From Lentimicrobiaceae bacterium (lineage in GTDB: Bacteria > Bacteroidota > Bacteroidia > Bacteroidales > F082), in the NCBI GenBank assembly GCA_031262365.1, contig JAISHW010000068.1:1-60368 (forward strand): 60,368 nt of DNA, given 5' to 3'. Positions 35,797 through 44,764 of the stretch are shown piece by piece. The position numbers were made by a program, and so were the translations under genes. Position 1 is the first letter of the stretch. Every line of letters starts with the position of its first letter. The notes under the pieces are model-generated. The model did no database searches. It was not told where the DNA came from and saw nothing but the letters and a program-made list of their open reading frames with translations.

Positions 35797-36791
35797 TGTC
35801 CGATATAACATTTGCAAATCAGGCTTTTCTTTATGGATTGCTTGTGGTTCCAGTGCTTATTATTTGGTACATTTTTCGCCAAAAAAAACAACAGCCTTAT
35901 ATGCGGTTTTCCGAAGCGTCCGATTTTTCAAAATTGCCACACAGCTGGAAAATCTATTTACGACATCTGCTTTTTGCATTGAAAATGATTGCTTTAGCTT
36001 TGTTGATCGTAGCTATTGCCCGTCCGCAAAGCAGTTCGACCGGACAAAATGTTTCGATCGAAGGAATTGACATCATAATTTCGCTCGACGTGTCGGGAAG
36101 TATGCTCGCACGCGACTTGAAACCTGACCGTTTAGATGCTTCGAAAGCTGTTGCTGCCGAATTTATCGACGGACGCCCGACCGACCGAATCGGATTGGTG
36201 GTGTTTAGCGGCGAATCGTTCACGCAAGTGCCTCTGACAACTGATCAGGCAATCATCAAAAACATATTTAAAGATATCAAAAGTGGTATGATAGAAGACG
36301 GAACGGCTATTGGCGACGGCTTGGCAACAGCCGTGAGCCGTTTGAAAGATAGCAAAGCCATTTCGAAAGTCGTTATTTTGCTGACCGATGGCGTAAATAA
36401 TGCCGGTTCGGTCGATCCACTCACAGCTGCCGAAATAGCTAAACTTTATGGCATTCGTGTTTATACGATTGGCGTTGGAACGTATGGCGTTGCACCTTAT
36501 CCTGTTCAAACGCCTTTCGGAATTCAATTGCGCGATATGCAAGTCGAAATCGACGAACCGCTGTTGAAACAAATTGCGCAAGAAACCGATGGACGTTATT
36601 TTCGTGCTACTTCAAACCAAAAATTAGCCGAAATCTATAAAGAAATTGATCAGCTCGAACGCTCGAAAATTGATGTAACCGAATTTAAAAACATGCACGA
36701 AGAATTTCTCCCATTTGTGTTGCTCGCGATAGCACTATTGCTGTTCGAATTTATTTTGTGTCAAACATTATTCAGATCCATCAACGACTAA
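35793..36791 (+). CDS. batA: BatA, von Willebrand factor A membrane protein
   Basis: BatA is a membrane-bound VWA protein of the aerotolerance complex. The 332-residue product has two N-terminal hydrophobic segments (about 10-25 and 55-75), a VWA domain with the complete metal-ion site IISLDVSGSMLARDLKPDRL, a later VPLTTDQAI and VVILLTDGVNNAGS, and a C-terminal membrane helix (LPFVLLAIALLLFEFILC). It is translationally coupled to the gene before it by a 4-bp overlap. Confidence 0.93.
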   Translation: MMSDITFANQAFLYGLLVVPVLIIWYIFRQKKQQPYMRFSEASDFSKLPHSWKIYLRHLLFALKMIALALLIVAIARPQSSSTGQNVSIEGIDIIISLDVSGSMLARDLKPDRLDASKAVAAEFIDGRPTDRIGLVVFSGESFTQVPLTTDQAIIKNIFKDIKSGMIEDGTAIGDGLATAVSRLKDSKAISKVVILLTDGVNNAGSVDPLTAAEIAKLYGIRVYTIGVGTYGVAPYPVQTPFGIQLRDMQVEIDEPLLKQIAQETDGRYFRATSNQKLAEIYKEIDQLERSKIDVTEFKNMHEEFLPFVLLAIALLLFEFILCQTLFRSIND

Positions 36792-36796
36792 AGACT

Positions 36797-37858
36797 ATGG
36801 AAACAAACGTCATGCAATTTGAACACATCGAATACCTTTACTGGTTGTTTGCTATTCCGGTAATGATTCTGATTTACATTGTTGTACGTTATCTGAATAA
36901 TAGAAGATTCAATCGTTTTTCGTCTGAAGAAATGCGTTTTTATTTGATGCCGCTCAAGTCGAAAACGCGCCCGATACTCAAATTTTCGCTCATGCTTCTG
37001 GTTTTTGCTTCGTTGATTTTTGCCGCAGCAAATCCGCAAACAGGATCGAAAATGGAAGAAGTCAAACGCGAAGGAATCGACTTGTTTTTGGCTGTCGATA
37101 TATCCAATTCGATGCTTGCCGAAGATATTGCACCGAATCGTTTGTCGCGTGCGAAACAAGCAATCAATCGGCTGATTGATAAATTGCAAGGCGACCGAAT
37201 AGGGATTATTGTTTTTGCCGGAACGGCTTATGTGCAACTGCCGATTACGACCGATTACGCGTCGGCGCGCATGTTTTTATCAACCTTAAACACCGAGCTG
37301 ATCAACGCGCAAGGCACCGAAATCGGCGCAGCGATACAAACCGCCTTGAAATCGTTCGATCAAGACAAACGTAACAAAGCCATCATTGTTATTTCCGACG
37401 GCGAAGATCATGAAAACGAAGCTGCAATAAAAGCTGCCAAAGAAGCGTTGGATAAAGGTGTACACGTATATACAATAGGAATGGGACTGCCCGAAGGAAG
37501 CCCGATCCCGATTTACGGTCGAAACGGCGTGCGGACAGGCTACCGCAAAGATGCCAACAACACGACCGTTATCACGCGTTTGAACGAAAAAGTGCTTCAA
37601 CAAATCGCCGAAGTAGGTGGTGGTGTATATGTCAGAGCAAGCAATTCGAATGTCGGATTGGAACAAATATTCAACGAAATAAACAAAATGGAAAAATCGG
37701 AAATCGAGACCAAAGTGTTTACCGACTACGAAGACCAATTTCAATGGTTTATTGCGCTGGCATTATTGTTTTTACTACTCGAAATACTTATTGCTTCGGG
37801 TAAAAGACCTTGGCAATTGAAAATGAATTTTTTTGACAGAAGAGATGAAACAAATTAA
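36797..37858 (+). CDS. batB: BatB, von Willebrand factor A membrane protein
   Basis: A 353-residue paralogue of BatA with the same plan: two N-terminal helices, a VWA domain and a C-terminal helix (FQWFIALALLFLLLEILIAS). The metal-ion site reads FLAVDISNSMLAEDIAPNRL, with Asn in place of the Gly of BatA, which still satisfies DxSxS. The frame is open 13 codons upstream into batA, but the ATG at 36797 gives normal spacing (5 bp after batA). The end overlaps batC by 14 bp. Confidence 0.92.
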   Translation: METNVMQFEHIEYLYWLFAIPVMILIYIVVRYLNNRRFNRFSSEEMRFYLMPLKSKTRPILKFSLMLLVFASLIFAAANPQTGSKMEEVKREGIDLFLAVDISNSMLAEDIAPNRLSRAKQAINRLIDKLQGDRIGIIVFAGTAYVQLPITTDYASARMFLSTLNTELINAQGTEIGAAIQTALKSFDQDKRNKAIIVISDGEDHENEAAIKAAKEALDKGVHVYTIGMGLPEGSPIPIYGRNGVRTGYRKDANNTTVITRLNEKVLQQIAEVGGGVYVRASNSNVGLEQIFNEINKMEKSEIETKVFTDYEDQFQWFIALALLFLLLEILIASGKRPWQLKMNFFDRRDETN

Positions 37859-38579
37859 GTATTTATTGGTTATACTATTGCTGTTTGGTTCGTTGGTTTC
37901 TTTTTCACAAAACGAAAAACGCACCATTCGCCGCGGTTTAAGCGACTACGAAAAAGGCGATTTTGCGGAAGCAGAAGTAAACTTCAAAAAAGTTTTGGAT
38001 AAAGATCCTTTGAACGAAAAAGCGCAATTTAACTTGGGAAATACACATTACAATCAGGAAAATTTTGAAGAAGCAACTACTGATTTTAAAAATGTAATAC
38101 AAAATAGCACCGACAAACAAGTTGCCTCGAAAGCGTTTTACAACATAGGAAACGCCTTGATGAGCCAAGAAAAATACAACGAAAGTTTTCAAGCATATAA
38201 AAATGCTTTAAAATTGAATCCCGACGACGACGATGCGCGCTACAACTTAGAATATGCACGCCTGAAAATGATGAATGAGCAAAACCAACAGCAAGATCAG
38301 CAAAATCAAGATCAGCAACAAGATCAAGACAATCAGGAAAATCAAGATAAAAAGGATCAGGAACAAAAACAAGACGAACAACAGCAAAACGAACAAAATC
38401 AACAGCAAGAACAGCAACAAGAACAGCAAAACCAAGAGCAAAAAGAACAACAAATGTCGAAAGAAGATGCTGAACGAATGTTGCAAGCACTTCAAAATGA
38501 AGAAAAAGAAACGTTAGAAAAAGTAACGAAGCAAAAAATGGAGGCAATGCCGAAACAAAGAAACCAAAAGGATTGGTAA
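37845..38579 (+). CDS. batC: BatC, TPR protein with Gln-rich tail
   Basis: A 244-residue exported or membrane-tethered TPR protein (signal peptide to about residue 20, VSFSQNEKR). TPR helices cover about 25-140 (GDFAEAEVNFKKVLDKDPLNEKAQFNLGN and two more units). Residues about 145-210 are almost only Gln, Asn, Asp, Glu and Lys, and the last 35 residues are a charged helix. The ATG at 37845 is preferred over a TTG at 37833. The overlap with batB suggests coupled translation. Confidence 0.9.
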   Translation: MKQIKYLLVILLLFGSLVSFSQNEKRTIRRGLSDYEKGDFAEAEVNFKKVLDKDPLNEKAQFNLGNTHYNQENFEEATTDFKNVIQNSTDKQVASKAFYNIGNALMSQEKYNESFQAYKNALKLNPDDDDARYNLEYARLKMMNEQNQQQDQQNQDQQQDQDNQENQDKKDQEQKQDEQQQNEQNQQQEQQQEQQNQEQKEQQMSKEDAERMLQALQNEEKETLEKVTKQKMEAMPKQRNQKDW

Positions 38580-38640
38580 AAAGGTAAAAATAAAAAATTA
38601 AGATTGTATATTTGTAACGGAAAAATTAGGTATATTAAGA

Positions 38641-40485
38641 ATGAGAATAAAGTTTAGGCTTTTTTTATTTCTACTATTGATAGTTCCACTTTCGCTTGTC
38701 GCACAGGATATTACACTAACTGTAAAATCGAAAAAACAAGTTCGGGTAGGCGAACAATTTCAGCTGATTTTTGAATTGAATGCCGAAGGAAATAATTTTC
38801 AAGTGCCGACAATCGAAAATGCACAAATAATTAGTGGGCCCATGTCGTCGACAAGCTCGAATGTACAAATCGTTAATGGTGCTGTAACACGTTCATTCAC
38901 GCAATCTTATACTTATTATTTACAAGCTTCTAAAGAAGGAGAAATAAAAATAGGGGAGGCTTTTGCAACCGTTCAAGGGAAAAAAATTAAAAGCGAACCT
39001 GCAACAATTAAAGTTGTAGCCGGAAACACACAAACGCAAAACAATTCGAACGCTTCCGGAAACGCATCAACAACAGGAATCAACAACGACGATTTGTTCT
39101 TCAGAGCCGTTGTGAACAAGAAAAATGCCTTTGTAGGCGAACAACTTACCATCACATATAAACTTTACACCAAAGTACAGGTTTCTTCGATAAATGTTTC
39201 TAAATCATCAAATTTTGGCGGTTTTTGGACAAAAAATTTGACCGACAACAGTAGTAATTTTGTGCAAACAACAGAAATTATTAACGGCGAAGAATATGTT
39301 GTTGCCGAAATTCAGCAATATGCCTTGTTTCCGCAACGTTCGGGAAAATTAACCATCGATCCAATGGAAATCGAATGTACGGCAGTCGTTCGCTCACAAA
39401 GCAGCAATAACCGAAGAAGTTACGATCCATTCGAAAGTTTCTTTAACGATCCGTTTTTCAATAGAAACTATACGAATGTGCAGAAAAAGCTGACAGCAAA
39501 TACGATTGATATAGACGTACAGCAGTTGCCATTGGCAAACAAACCAATTTCTTTCAATGGTGCTGTCGGACAATTTGATTTTCGCGCATCGATCGATCAA
39601 GACAATCTGAAAACAAATGAAGCCTTCACCCTCGTGATGACCATTAGCGGAAAAGGAAACATCGAATTAGTCGATTTTCCAAGTCCGAACTTTCCTCCTG
39701 ACTTCGAAGTTTATGATCCGAAAATCACATCTAATGTAAAACCTTCTGCTTCAGGAATTAGCGGAACAAAAAAAGCAGAATACTTAGTCATTCCACGTGT
39801 TCATGGCGATTTCACAATCGATTCGCTTGTATTTTCGTACTTTGACCCTGTTGATAAAAAATACAAATCGACAGCATCAAACGTATTTCAAATTCATGTA
39901 ACTAAAGGAACGCAATCTTCCGATTCGGACATTAGTTATAATGCTAACCAAGAGGGAATCAAATATTTGGGTAGTGATATTCACCATATTAAAACAGAAA
40001 AATTAGCTTTAAGAAAGAAACAGACGGTGTTTTTCCTTTCGACACCTTATTTTGTAACAATAACGGTTATTGTGATCATTTTCTTCGTTGTGTTGTTTTA
40101 TTATGCGAAGAAAATGAAACTAAACAAAAACCAAATGTTGATGCACAACAAGAAAGCAACGAAAATTGCACGCAAGCGTCTCAAAAATGCACGCCAATAC
40201 CTGAAACAACGTCAACAAAACGAATTTTATATCGAAATGTCGCAAGCACTTTGGGGCTATATTGTTGATAAATTCAGTATTGCACGATCCGACCTTTCGA
40301 TGGACACGGTGCGCAAAATTTTATTTGAAAAAAATATGCCGGAAGAGTTGATCAATAAATTTATAGCGACCTTAGAAAATTGCGAATTTGCACGTTTTGC
40401 TCCCGGCGACACCAACAAAAAAATGGACGACCTTTATACACAAGGTATTGATGTGATAACGAAAGTCGAAAAACGGATCAAATAA
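38641..40485 (+). CDS. batD: BatD, oxygen-tolerance protein
   Basis: BatD is the large extracytoplasmic component of the Bat system. This 614-residue protein has a signal peptide ending LVAQ (residue 21). Several beta-sandwich modules follow, including VRVGEQFQLIFELNAEG, VNKKNAFVGEQLTITYKLYT, and LKTNEAFTLVMTISGKGNIELVDFPSP in two pieces. A single membrane helix at about 463-485 and a cytosolic helical tail with ARKRLKNARQYLKQRQQNEFY complete it. It follows batC after 61 bp and precedes batE by 7 bp. Confidence 0.92.
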   Translation: MRIKFRLFLFLLLIVPLSLVAQDITLTVKSKKQVRVGEQFQLIFELNAEGNNFQVPTIENAQIISGPMSSTSSNVQIVNGAVTRSFTQSYTYYLQASKEGEIKIGEAFATVQGKKIKSEPATIKVVAGNTQTQNNSNASGNASTTGINNDDLFFRAVVNKKNAFVGEQLTITYKLYTKVQVSSINVSKSSNFGGFWTKNLTDNSSNFVQTTEIINGEEYVVAEIQQYALFPQRSGKLTIDPMEIECTAVVRSQSSNNRRSYDPFESFFNDPFFNRNYTNVQKKLTANTIDIDVQQLPLANKPISFNGAVGQFDFRASIDQDNLKTNEAFTLVMTISGKGNIELVDFPSPNFPPDFEVYDPKITSNVKPSASGISGTKKAEYLVIPRVHGDFTIDSLVFSYFDPVDKKYKSTASNVFQIHVTKGTQSSDSDISYNANQEGIKYLGSDIHHIKTEKLALRKKQTVFFLSTPYFVTITVIVIIFFVVLFYYAKKMKLNKNQMLMHNKKATKIARKRLKNARQYLKQRQQNEFYIEMSQALWGYIVDKFSIARSDLSMDTVRKILFEKNMPEELINKFIATLENCEFARFAPGDTNKKMDDLYTQGIDVITKVEKRIK

Positions 40486-40492
40486 TAACAAT

Positions 40493-41290
40493 ATGAACAC
40501 AAAAATCAATTCGGCATTTTTTGACTGGAAAATGAAAAGCGGTTTTATAACGTTCGTTTTGTTGACGTTTTCGGTTATAATACAAGCACAAACAACTTTC
40601 GAAGAAAAATTCGAGTTGGCAAACACCCTATATACGCAAGCGCAATATGATTCGGCAGCACTTATTTATGAAGGTATTTTGGAATCTAATTTAGAATCGG
40701 CAGCACTTTATTACAATTTAGCGAACACCTACTTTAAATTAAGAAACTACCCGAAATCGATTCTTTATTTCGAGAAAGCCTTGAAATTAGCACCAAACGA
40801 CAATGATATTCTTGAAAACTTGCAAATTGCCAATTCGCGAATCGTAGATAAAATCGAACCGATGCCCGAATTGTTTTTCAAAACATGGTGGCGCAATTTC
40901 TGTAATATTTTTCACCCCGACGCTTGGGCTTTCTTGTCGATAGTTGCCTTAATCATACTATTGGCTTTGGTATTTTGGTTTTTAGTATCGCGAAATCATG
41001 TTGTACGAAAAGCAACATTCTTCTTCGGAATCTTATTTATAGTTGTTTTTGCCGGCACACTTGCGATAGCCACTCAAGGAAGAACATCGCTCAAACAAAA
41101 AAACCAAGCAATAATTTTTTCTCCGACAATAACCGTAAAAAGTGCTCCCGGAATTTCAAGTGTCGATCTATTTATTTTACACGAAGGTGCTAAAGTAACG
41201 ATATTGGACAATGTAAGTGGTTGGAATAGAATTAGAATAGCAAATGGAAGCGTCGGTTGGCTTCCCGAAAATTCGATGATAAATATTTAG
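40493..41290 (+). CDS. batE: BatE, TPR and SH3-like membrane protein
   Basis: A 265-residue protein with an N-terminal hydrophobic signal (FITFVLLTFSVIIQAQ), two or three TPR units (about 35-115, SAALYYNLANTYFKLRNYPKSI), two membrane helices (about 145-195) and a C-terminal bacterial SH3-like domain (about 205-265, VKSAPGISSVDLFILHEGAKV, quoted only in part here). This is the standard last gene of the Bat operon. A 24-codon open frame follows 4 bp after its stop. Confidence 0.9.
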   Translation: MNTKINSAFFDWKMKSGFITFVLLTFSVIIQAQTTFEEKFELANTLYTQAQYDSAALIYEGILESNLESAALYYNLANTYFKLRNYPKSILYFEKALKLAPNDNDILENLQIANSRIVDKIEPMPELFFKTWWRNFCNIFHPDAWAFLSIVALIILLALVFWFLVSRNHVVRKATFFFGILFIVVFAGTLAIATQGRTSLKQKNQAIIFSPTITVKSAPGISSVDLFILHEGAKVTILDNVSGWNRIRIANGSVGWLPENSMINI

Positions 41291-41294
41291 CACG

Positions 41295-41369
41295 ATGCAA
41301 CTGGTTCGAACCTCCCGTCCCGCAACTTTTTTCTTACGACTATTACTATTGACGCTGATTTCGTGTTAG
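41295..41369 (+). CDS. 24-codon ORF ending at a lipobox-like cysteine
   Basis: It starts 4 bp after batE and reads MQLVRTSRPATFFLRLLLL and then TLISC before TAG. The peptide has a basic start and a hydrophobic core, and it stops exactly where a lipoprotein signal peptide would meet its cysteine. It could be a tiny membrane peptide, the remnant of a lost lipoprotein gene, or chance. There is no similar sequence in the 330 bp after it. In the rest of the 408-bp gap (41291-41698) I see only the next two items. Confidence 0.3.
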   Translation: MQLVRTSRPATFFLRLLLLTLISC

Positions 41370-41544
41370 AAATTATTAGTGTCTGGAAACATCGCACATC
41401 ATATTGTTTGTCAAATGTTTATATTTTAACACGACCCTATTATTTAGTTTTTACAGTATCCCATTGTTAGAGATCAATCAAAAGCCCACTTACATTTTTT
41501 ACCGGACAGCAATATTTTTGAAGCAATATTTCTGAGAGAATGCT

Positions 41545-41552
41545 TATATTTG
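41545..41552 (+). promoter_or_regulatory. candidate -7 element ahead of the second T9SS-cargo gene
   Basis: TATATTTG matches the consensus; a TTTG at 41517-41520 is 24 bp upstream, somewhat far. It would give a leader of about 140 nt containing a 30-codon ORF. Confidence 0.35.
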
Positions 41553-41590
41553 TACACTTTAGTATGTGTGTATAAAGAAAAGGTTAAGCT

Positions 41591-41683
41591 ATGTTAAATA
41601 AAATATTAGCAAAGTTGTTGTATGTTTTATTTTTTAACGTAACTTGTGCCCCTTTAAGGAAGGTTAAAAAACTTAAAATATAA
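41591..41683 (+). CDS. 30-codon leader ORF
   Basis: The frame reads MLNKILAKLLYVLFF then NVTCAPLRKVKKLKI and stops 15 bp before the start of the T9SS-cargo gene. It has a hydrophobic half and a basic half. No family was recognised. It might be a leader peptide or simply non-coding leader. Confidence 0.2.
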   Translation: MLNKILAKLLYVLFFNVTCAPLRKVKKLKI

Positions 41684-41698
41684 TCAAAATTACATGAT

Positions 41699-44644
41699 AT
41701 GAAAAGAGGATTTTTACAATTAAGTTTCCTGCTGGTAATCATTACTTTAACTCAATCGAGTCTCTTAGCTACCGGAGAAGAAACCAAAGGCAAGTACACT
41801 GCCAGAACGGATGCAGATCAAGCAACTGCATCGTATTTTTATAATCTTCGTGCAAACCAAAAAACGGGATTGATCGATCCAATGCTAGCGGCAAAAGTTT
41901 CGGAACAGGTTAAAGCAACAGCCGAATCAAGAGCTGATTTAAGTTGGGTAGAGTTGGGTCCGAATAATTTTGCAGGACAAGTAAATGCTATTATTGTCGA
42001 CAATCAGACGGCAAGTGGAAAAACTTTATTTGCCGGAACATTAGGCGGTGGTATTTACAAATCAACAGATGAAGCCGTTACTTGGACTAAAGTTAGTGAA
42101 AACATGATGGTTAGCGATATGATTCAAGCCGCTGACGGAACAATTTATGTTGCAACAGGTTTAGGTCTTAACAGTCAGAGTTACAGCGGACTTTCTGAAA
42201 TTTCTTACTCCTCAGGCTTGATTGGTCAAGGACTTTTTAAGTCGACGGATGGTGGAAATACATTTTTGCAAATAGGAAGTACAGTTCCTGCCATAAATGA
42301 CAATGCGGCTACTTGGGCGTATATTAATGAACTAGCTTTGACAGCAGACGGAACCCTTTTAGTGGCTACAGGTAGTGCCCTGATGGTTAGTACAAATGGT
42401 GGAGAAACATGGGAAAAAGCAAAAGATATTGAATCGAATGAACTTAATGGAAACGTTGTCAATGTAAAAGTAGCAAGTGATGGAACACTTATTGCTTCAG
42501 TTGATGGTGAATTTTATATTTCGACAAGTGGAAATATTAATGAATTTGAAAACCGTTCTACTGGGGAAGAAGGTATGTTGCCAACGCAAGTTACTTCCGT
42601 TCATCTAATAATTGCAGTAGCACCTACAGATCCAAATGTAATGTATGCTGCTAGTATACAATCTTCAGGAACACAAAATAGCATCTATGTATCGAAAGAT
42701 AAAGGGAGTTCTTGGCGTGTAATACTTCCTTCATCAACGACAATAAAACCTTACGATGGAGATGGATTAAACTACAATAAAATAATAGTTGATCCAGAAA
42801 ATACTGACAAAATTATTCTTTGTGCAAAAGATTTATGGACGGCAAAAGGTGTGGATAATACAGGTTTATATTCATGGGAGGTAAGTTCTATATCAAGCTA
42901 TTCGCCTTATGACCCGCTATACATACATCCGGGAATCCATTCTTTAACATATAGTGCCACTAGCAATAATAAGTTTTATATTGGAACAGAAGGCGGGGTG
43001 TTTAAAGCTACCATTGCCGCTGGTAATTATTCATTTGCTCAATGCAATAGAAATCTTATCTCAGGTCGTTTTTGGAATGTGGGAGTTTCTCATAAATTAA
43101 ACAGAGTGATTGGTGGTTCGGTTGATAACGGAACAGTCTTTATCTTAGGTAGTGAGACCGAAAATAATTTAAAATATGGAAAGAAAATTCAAGTAGGATT
43201 AGATAACTTTGTAGGAGGACAATCTGCCATTTCTGTAATTGATCCGGATGTGTTTATAATTACAGCAAAGGGAAATATTGTAAGACGTACCAATGAAATG
43301 GGAACAGAACTTTCACAAAATTTTAGCGAATCACAATTTTTAACAGGTTTAACGAGTAATACTTCGTTTAAAACGCCTATTGTGTTATGGGAAAGTGATA
43401 AAGATTTCAGAAGTTACGATTCCGTTTGGTTTAAATCTAAAGACACTTTAGTGGCAGGAGAAAAAATTCAAGTAATCAGCAATAATGGAGGACATCCATT
43501 TGAGCATGTTTTAACTGAAGACTTAAATCCGGGAGACTCTATTCTTGTACAAGATATTATTAGTTCGAAATTATTTGTAGCAGCTAAGGACAACTTAGTT
43601 GTTACAAGAGAAATATTACAGTTTGGCAAAGTACCAGTAATATATACGATATCTAAAAAAACAGCAGCAGGTGTATCTGGAACACCTCAATCGTTAGCTG
43701 TTTCTGCTGATGCAGATCATGCTTTTGTAGGCACAACAGATGGTAAACTTTATCGTGTATCAAATATTGCAGATGCTTATGTTGATTCGCTTGCCACAGC
43801 AGGTGGTGCCGCTTGTATTATTACTACAACAGAAATTGCACTTAATACACCTGAAGGAGCAAATTCACAAGCAATTACCTCTATTTCGGTAGACCAAAAA
43901 GATGCAAATAAAGTAATTGTTACACTTGCTAACTATGGAAATCAAACCTATGTATATTATTCGACAAACGCGCTTTCGGAAAATCCTATATTTGTACAAA
44001 AACAAGGCGATCTTCCTTTGATGCCTGTTTATGCTTCGTTAATTGAAATGTCGAATACGAATGTCGTTATTTTAGGTACAGAACATGGTATATATATGAC
44101 TGACGACATTACAATTGAAAATCCTGTTTGGTACAAATCACAAAACGCAATGGAAGATATACCGGTGTTCGAACTGAAACAACAAACCTTTGAAAAAGGT
44201 TGGGCTGAAGTAATTCTACCGCCTGCTTCACCCACCGATCCTGAGATAATTGTCAGTTATCAAGGTGTTGATAATTACGGAAGTATCTATGCTGCAACTT
44301 ATGGAAGAGGCTTGTTTAGATGCGACGAATACCGTATTGTAGGGTTAGACGAAAATCCGGGTAATGCGTTAGGCGGTTCTGCAACAAAACTACCAATGAG
44401 TTTGTATCCAAATCCTGTTTCAAACCAAACAAGAGTAGCGTTTGAAGTAATTGGAAACACTGCTCAAATTAATTGCCACGTTTATGACTTAAGCGGTCGC
44501 GTGGTTTACTCCGAAATATTAGGTCAGTTTGCAAACGGAAAACATGAAGTTCAGTTGCCATTATCTAATTTGAATTCAGGTGCATACATTTTGCATGTTC
44601 AAGATGGTCAGCGTTCGAATGCATGTAAATTTATGGTCTATTAA
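41699..44644 (+). CDS. type IX secretion cargo protein with sortilin/BNR-like propellers
   Basis: A secreted 981-residue protein. The signal peptide is residues 1-26. The body is a long beta-propeller with repeated GGGIYKSTDEAVTWTKV, GLFKSTDGGNTFLQIG, LMVSTNGGETWEKA and IYVSKDKGSSWRVI units, the Asp-box/Vps10 pattern of exo-sialidase-like and sortilin-like domains. Tyr- and Ser-rich linkers follow. The last 85 residues are a type IX sorting domain (SLYPNPVSNQTRVAFEV, YDLSGRVVYSE, LNSGAYILHVQDGQRSN). Function is unknown; adhesion or glycan binding fits the fold. It is monocistronic, with a terminator after it. Confidence 0.85.
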   Translation: MKRGFLQLSFLLVIITLTQSSLLATGEETKGKYTARTDADQATASYFYNLRANQKTGLIDPMLAAKVSEQVKATAESRADLSWVELGPNNFAGQVNAIIVDNQTASGKTLFAGTLGGGIYKSTDEAVTWTKVSENMMVSDMIQAADGTIYVATGLGLNSQSYSGLSEISYSSGLIGQGLFKSTDGGNTFLQIGSTVPAINDNAATWAYINELALTADGTLLVATGSALMVSTNGGETWEKAKDIESNELNGNVVNVKVASDGTLIASVDGEFYISTSGNINEFENRSTGEEGMLPTQVTSVHLIIAVAPTDPNVMYAASIQSSGTQNSIYVSKDKGSSWRVILPSSTTIKPYDGDGLNYNKIIVDPENTDKIILCAKDLWTAKGVDNTGLYSWEVSSISSYSPYDPLYIHPGIHSLTYSATSNNKFYIGTEGGVFKATIAAGNYSFAQCNRNLISGRFWNVGVSHKLNRVIGGSVDNGTVFILGSETENNLKYGKKIQVGLDNFVGGQSAISVIDPDVFIITAKGNIVRRTNEMGTELSQNFSESQFLTGLTSNTSFKTPIVLWESDKDFRSYDSVWFKSKDTLVAGEKIQVISNNGGHPFEHVLTEDLNPGDSILVQDIISSKLFVAAKDNLVVTREILQFGKVPVIYTISKKTAAGVSGTPQSLAVSADADHAFVGTTDGKLYRVSNIADAYVDSLATAGGAACIITTTEIALNTPEGANSQAITSISVDQKDANKVIVTLANYGNQTYVYYSTNALSENPIFVQKQGDLPLMPVYASLIEMSNTNVVILGTEHGIYMTDDITIENPVWYKSQNAMEDIPVFELKQQTFEKGWAEVILPPASPTDPEIIVSYQGVDNYGSIYAATYGRGLFRCDEYRIVGLDENPGNALGGSATKLPMSLYPNPVSNQTRVAFEVIGNTAQINCHVYDLSGRVVYSEILGQFANGKHEVQLPLSNLNSGAYILHVQDGQRSNACKFMVY

Positions 44645-44671
44645 TTACATCTATTTACGCATAATGAATCG

Positions 44672-44706
44672 GAGCCTTCGGAGTTTTCTTCGGAGGCTCT
44701 TTGTTT
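44672..44706 (+). terminator. terminator after the T9SS-cargo gene
   Basis: GAGCCTTCGGAG (44672-44683) pairs with 44688-44699 over a four-T loop, with two G-T pairs, and is followed by a T-rich run. Confidence 0.7.
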
Positions 44707-44764
44707 TGTAAGAGCGATTTCTGCCGGAACAGATTTCTTTGTAATTTTGTGAAAAAAGAATGTC

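Noticed and set aside
38270-38460. Apparent short tandem repeats that might suggest a CRISPR array
   Set aside because: The repeats are irregular CAA/GAT/GAA codon runs within batC, with no constant repeat and spacer sizes.
38086-38547. Long hydrophobic minus-strand frames opposite batC
   Set aside because: They are the complement of the Gln/Asn-rich batC codons (TTG, CTG, ATT runs) and have no start context or family likeness.
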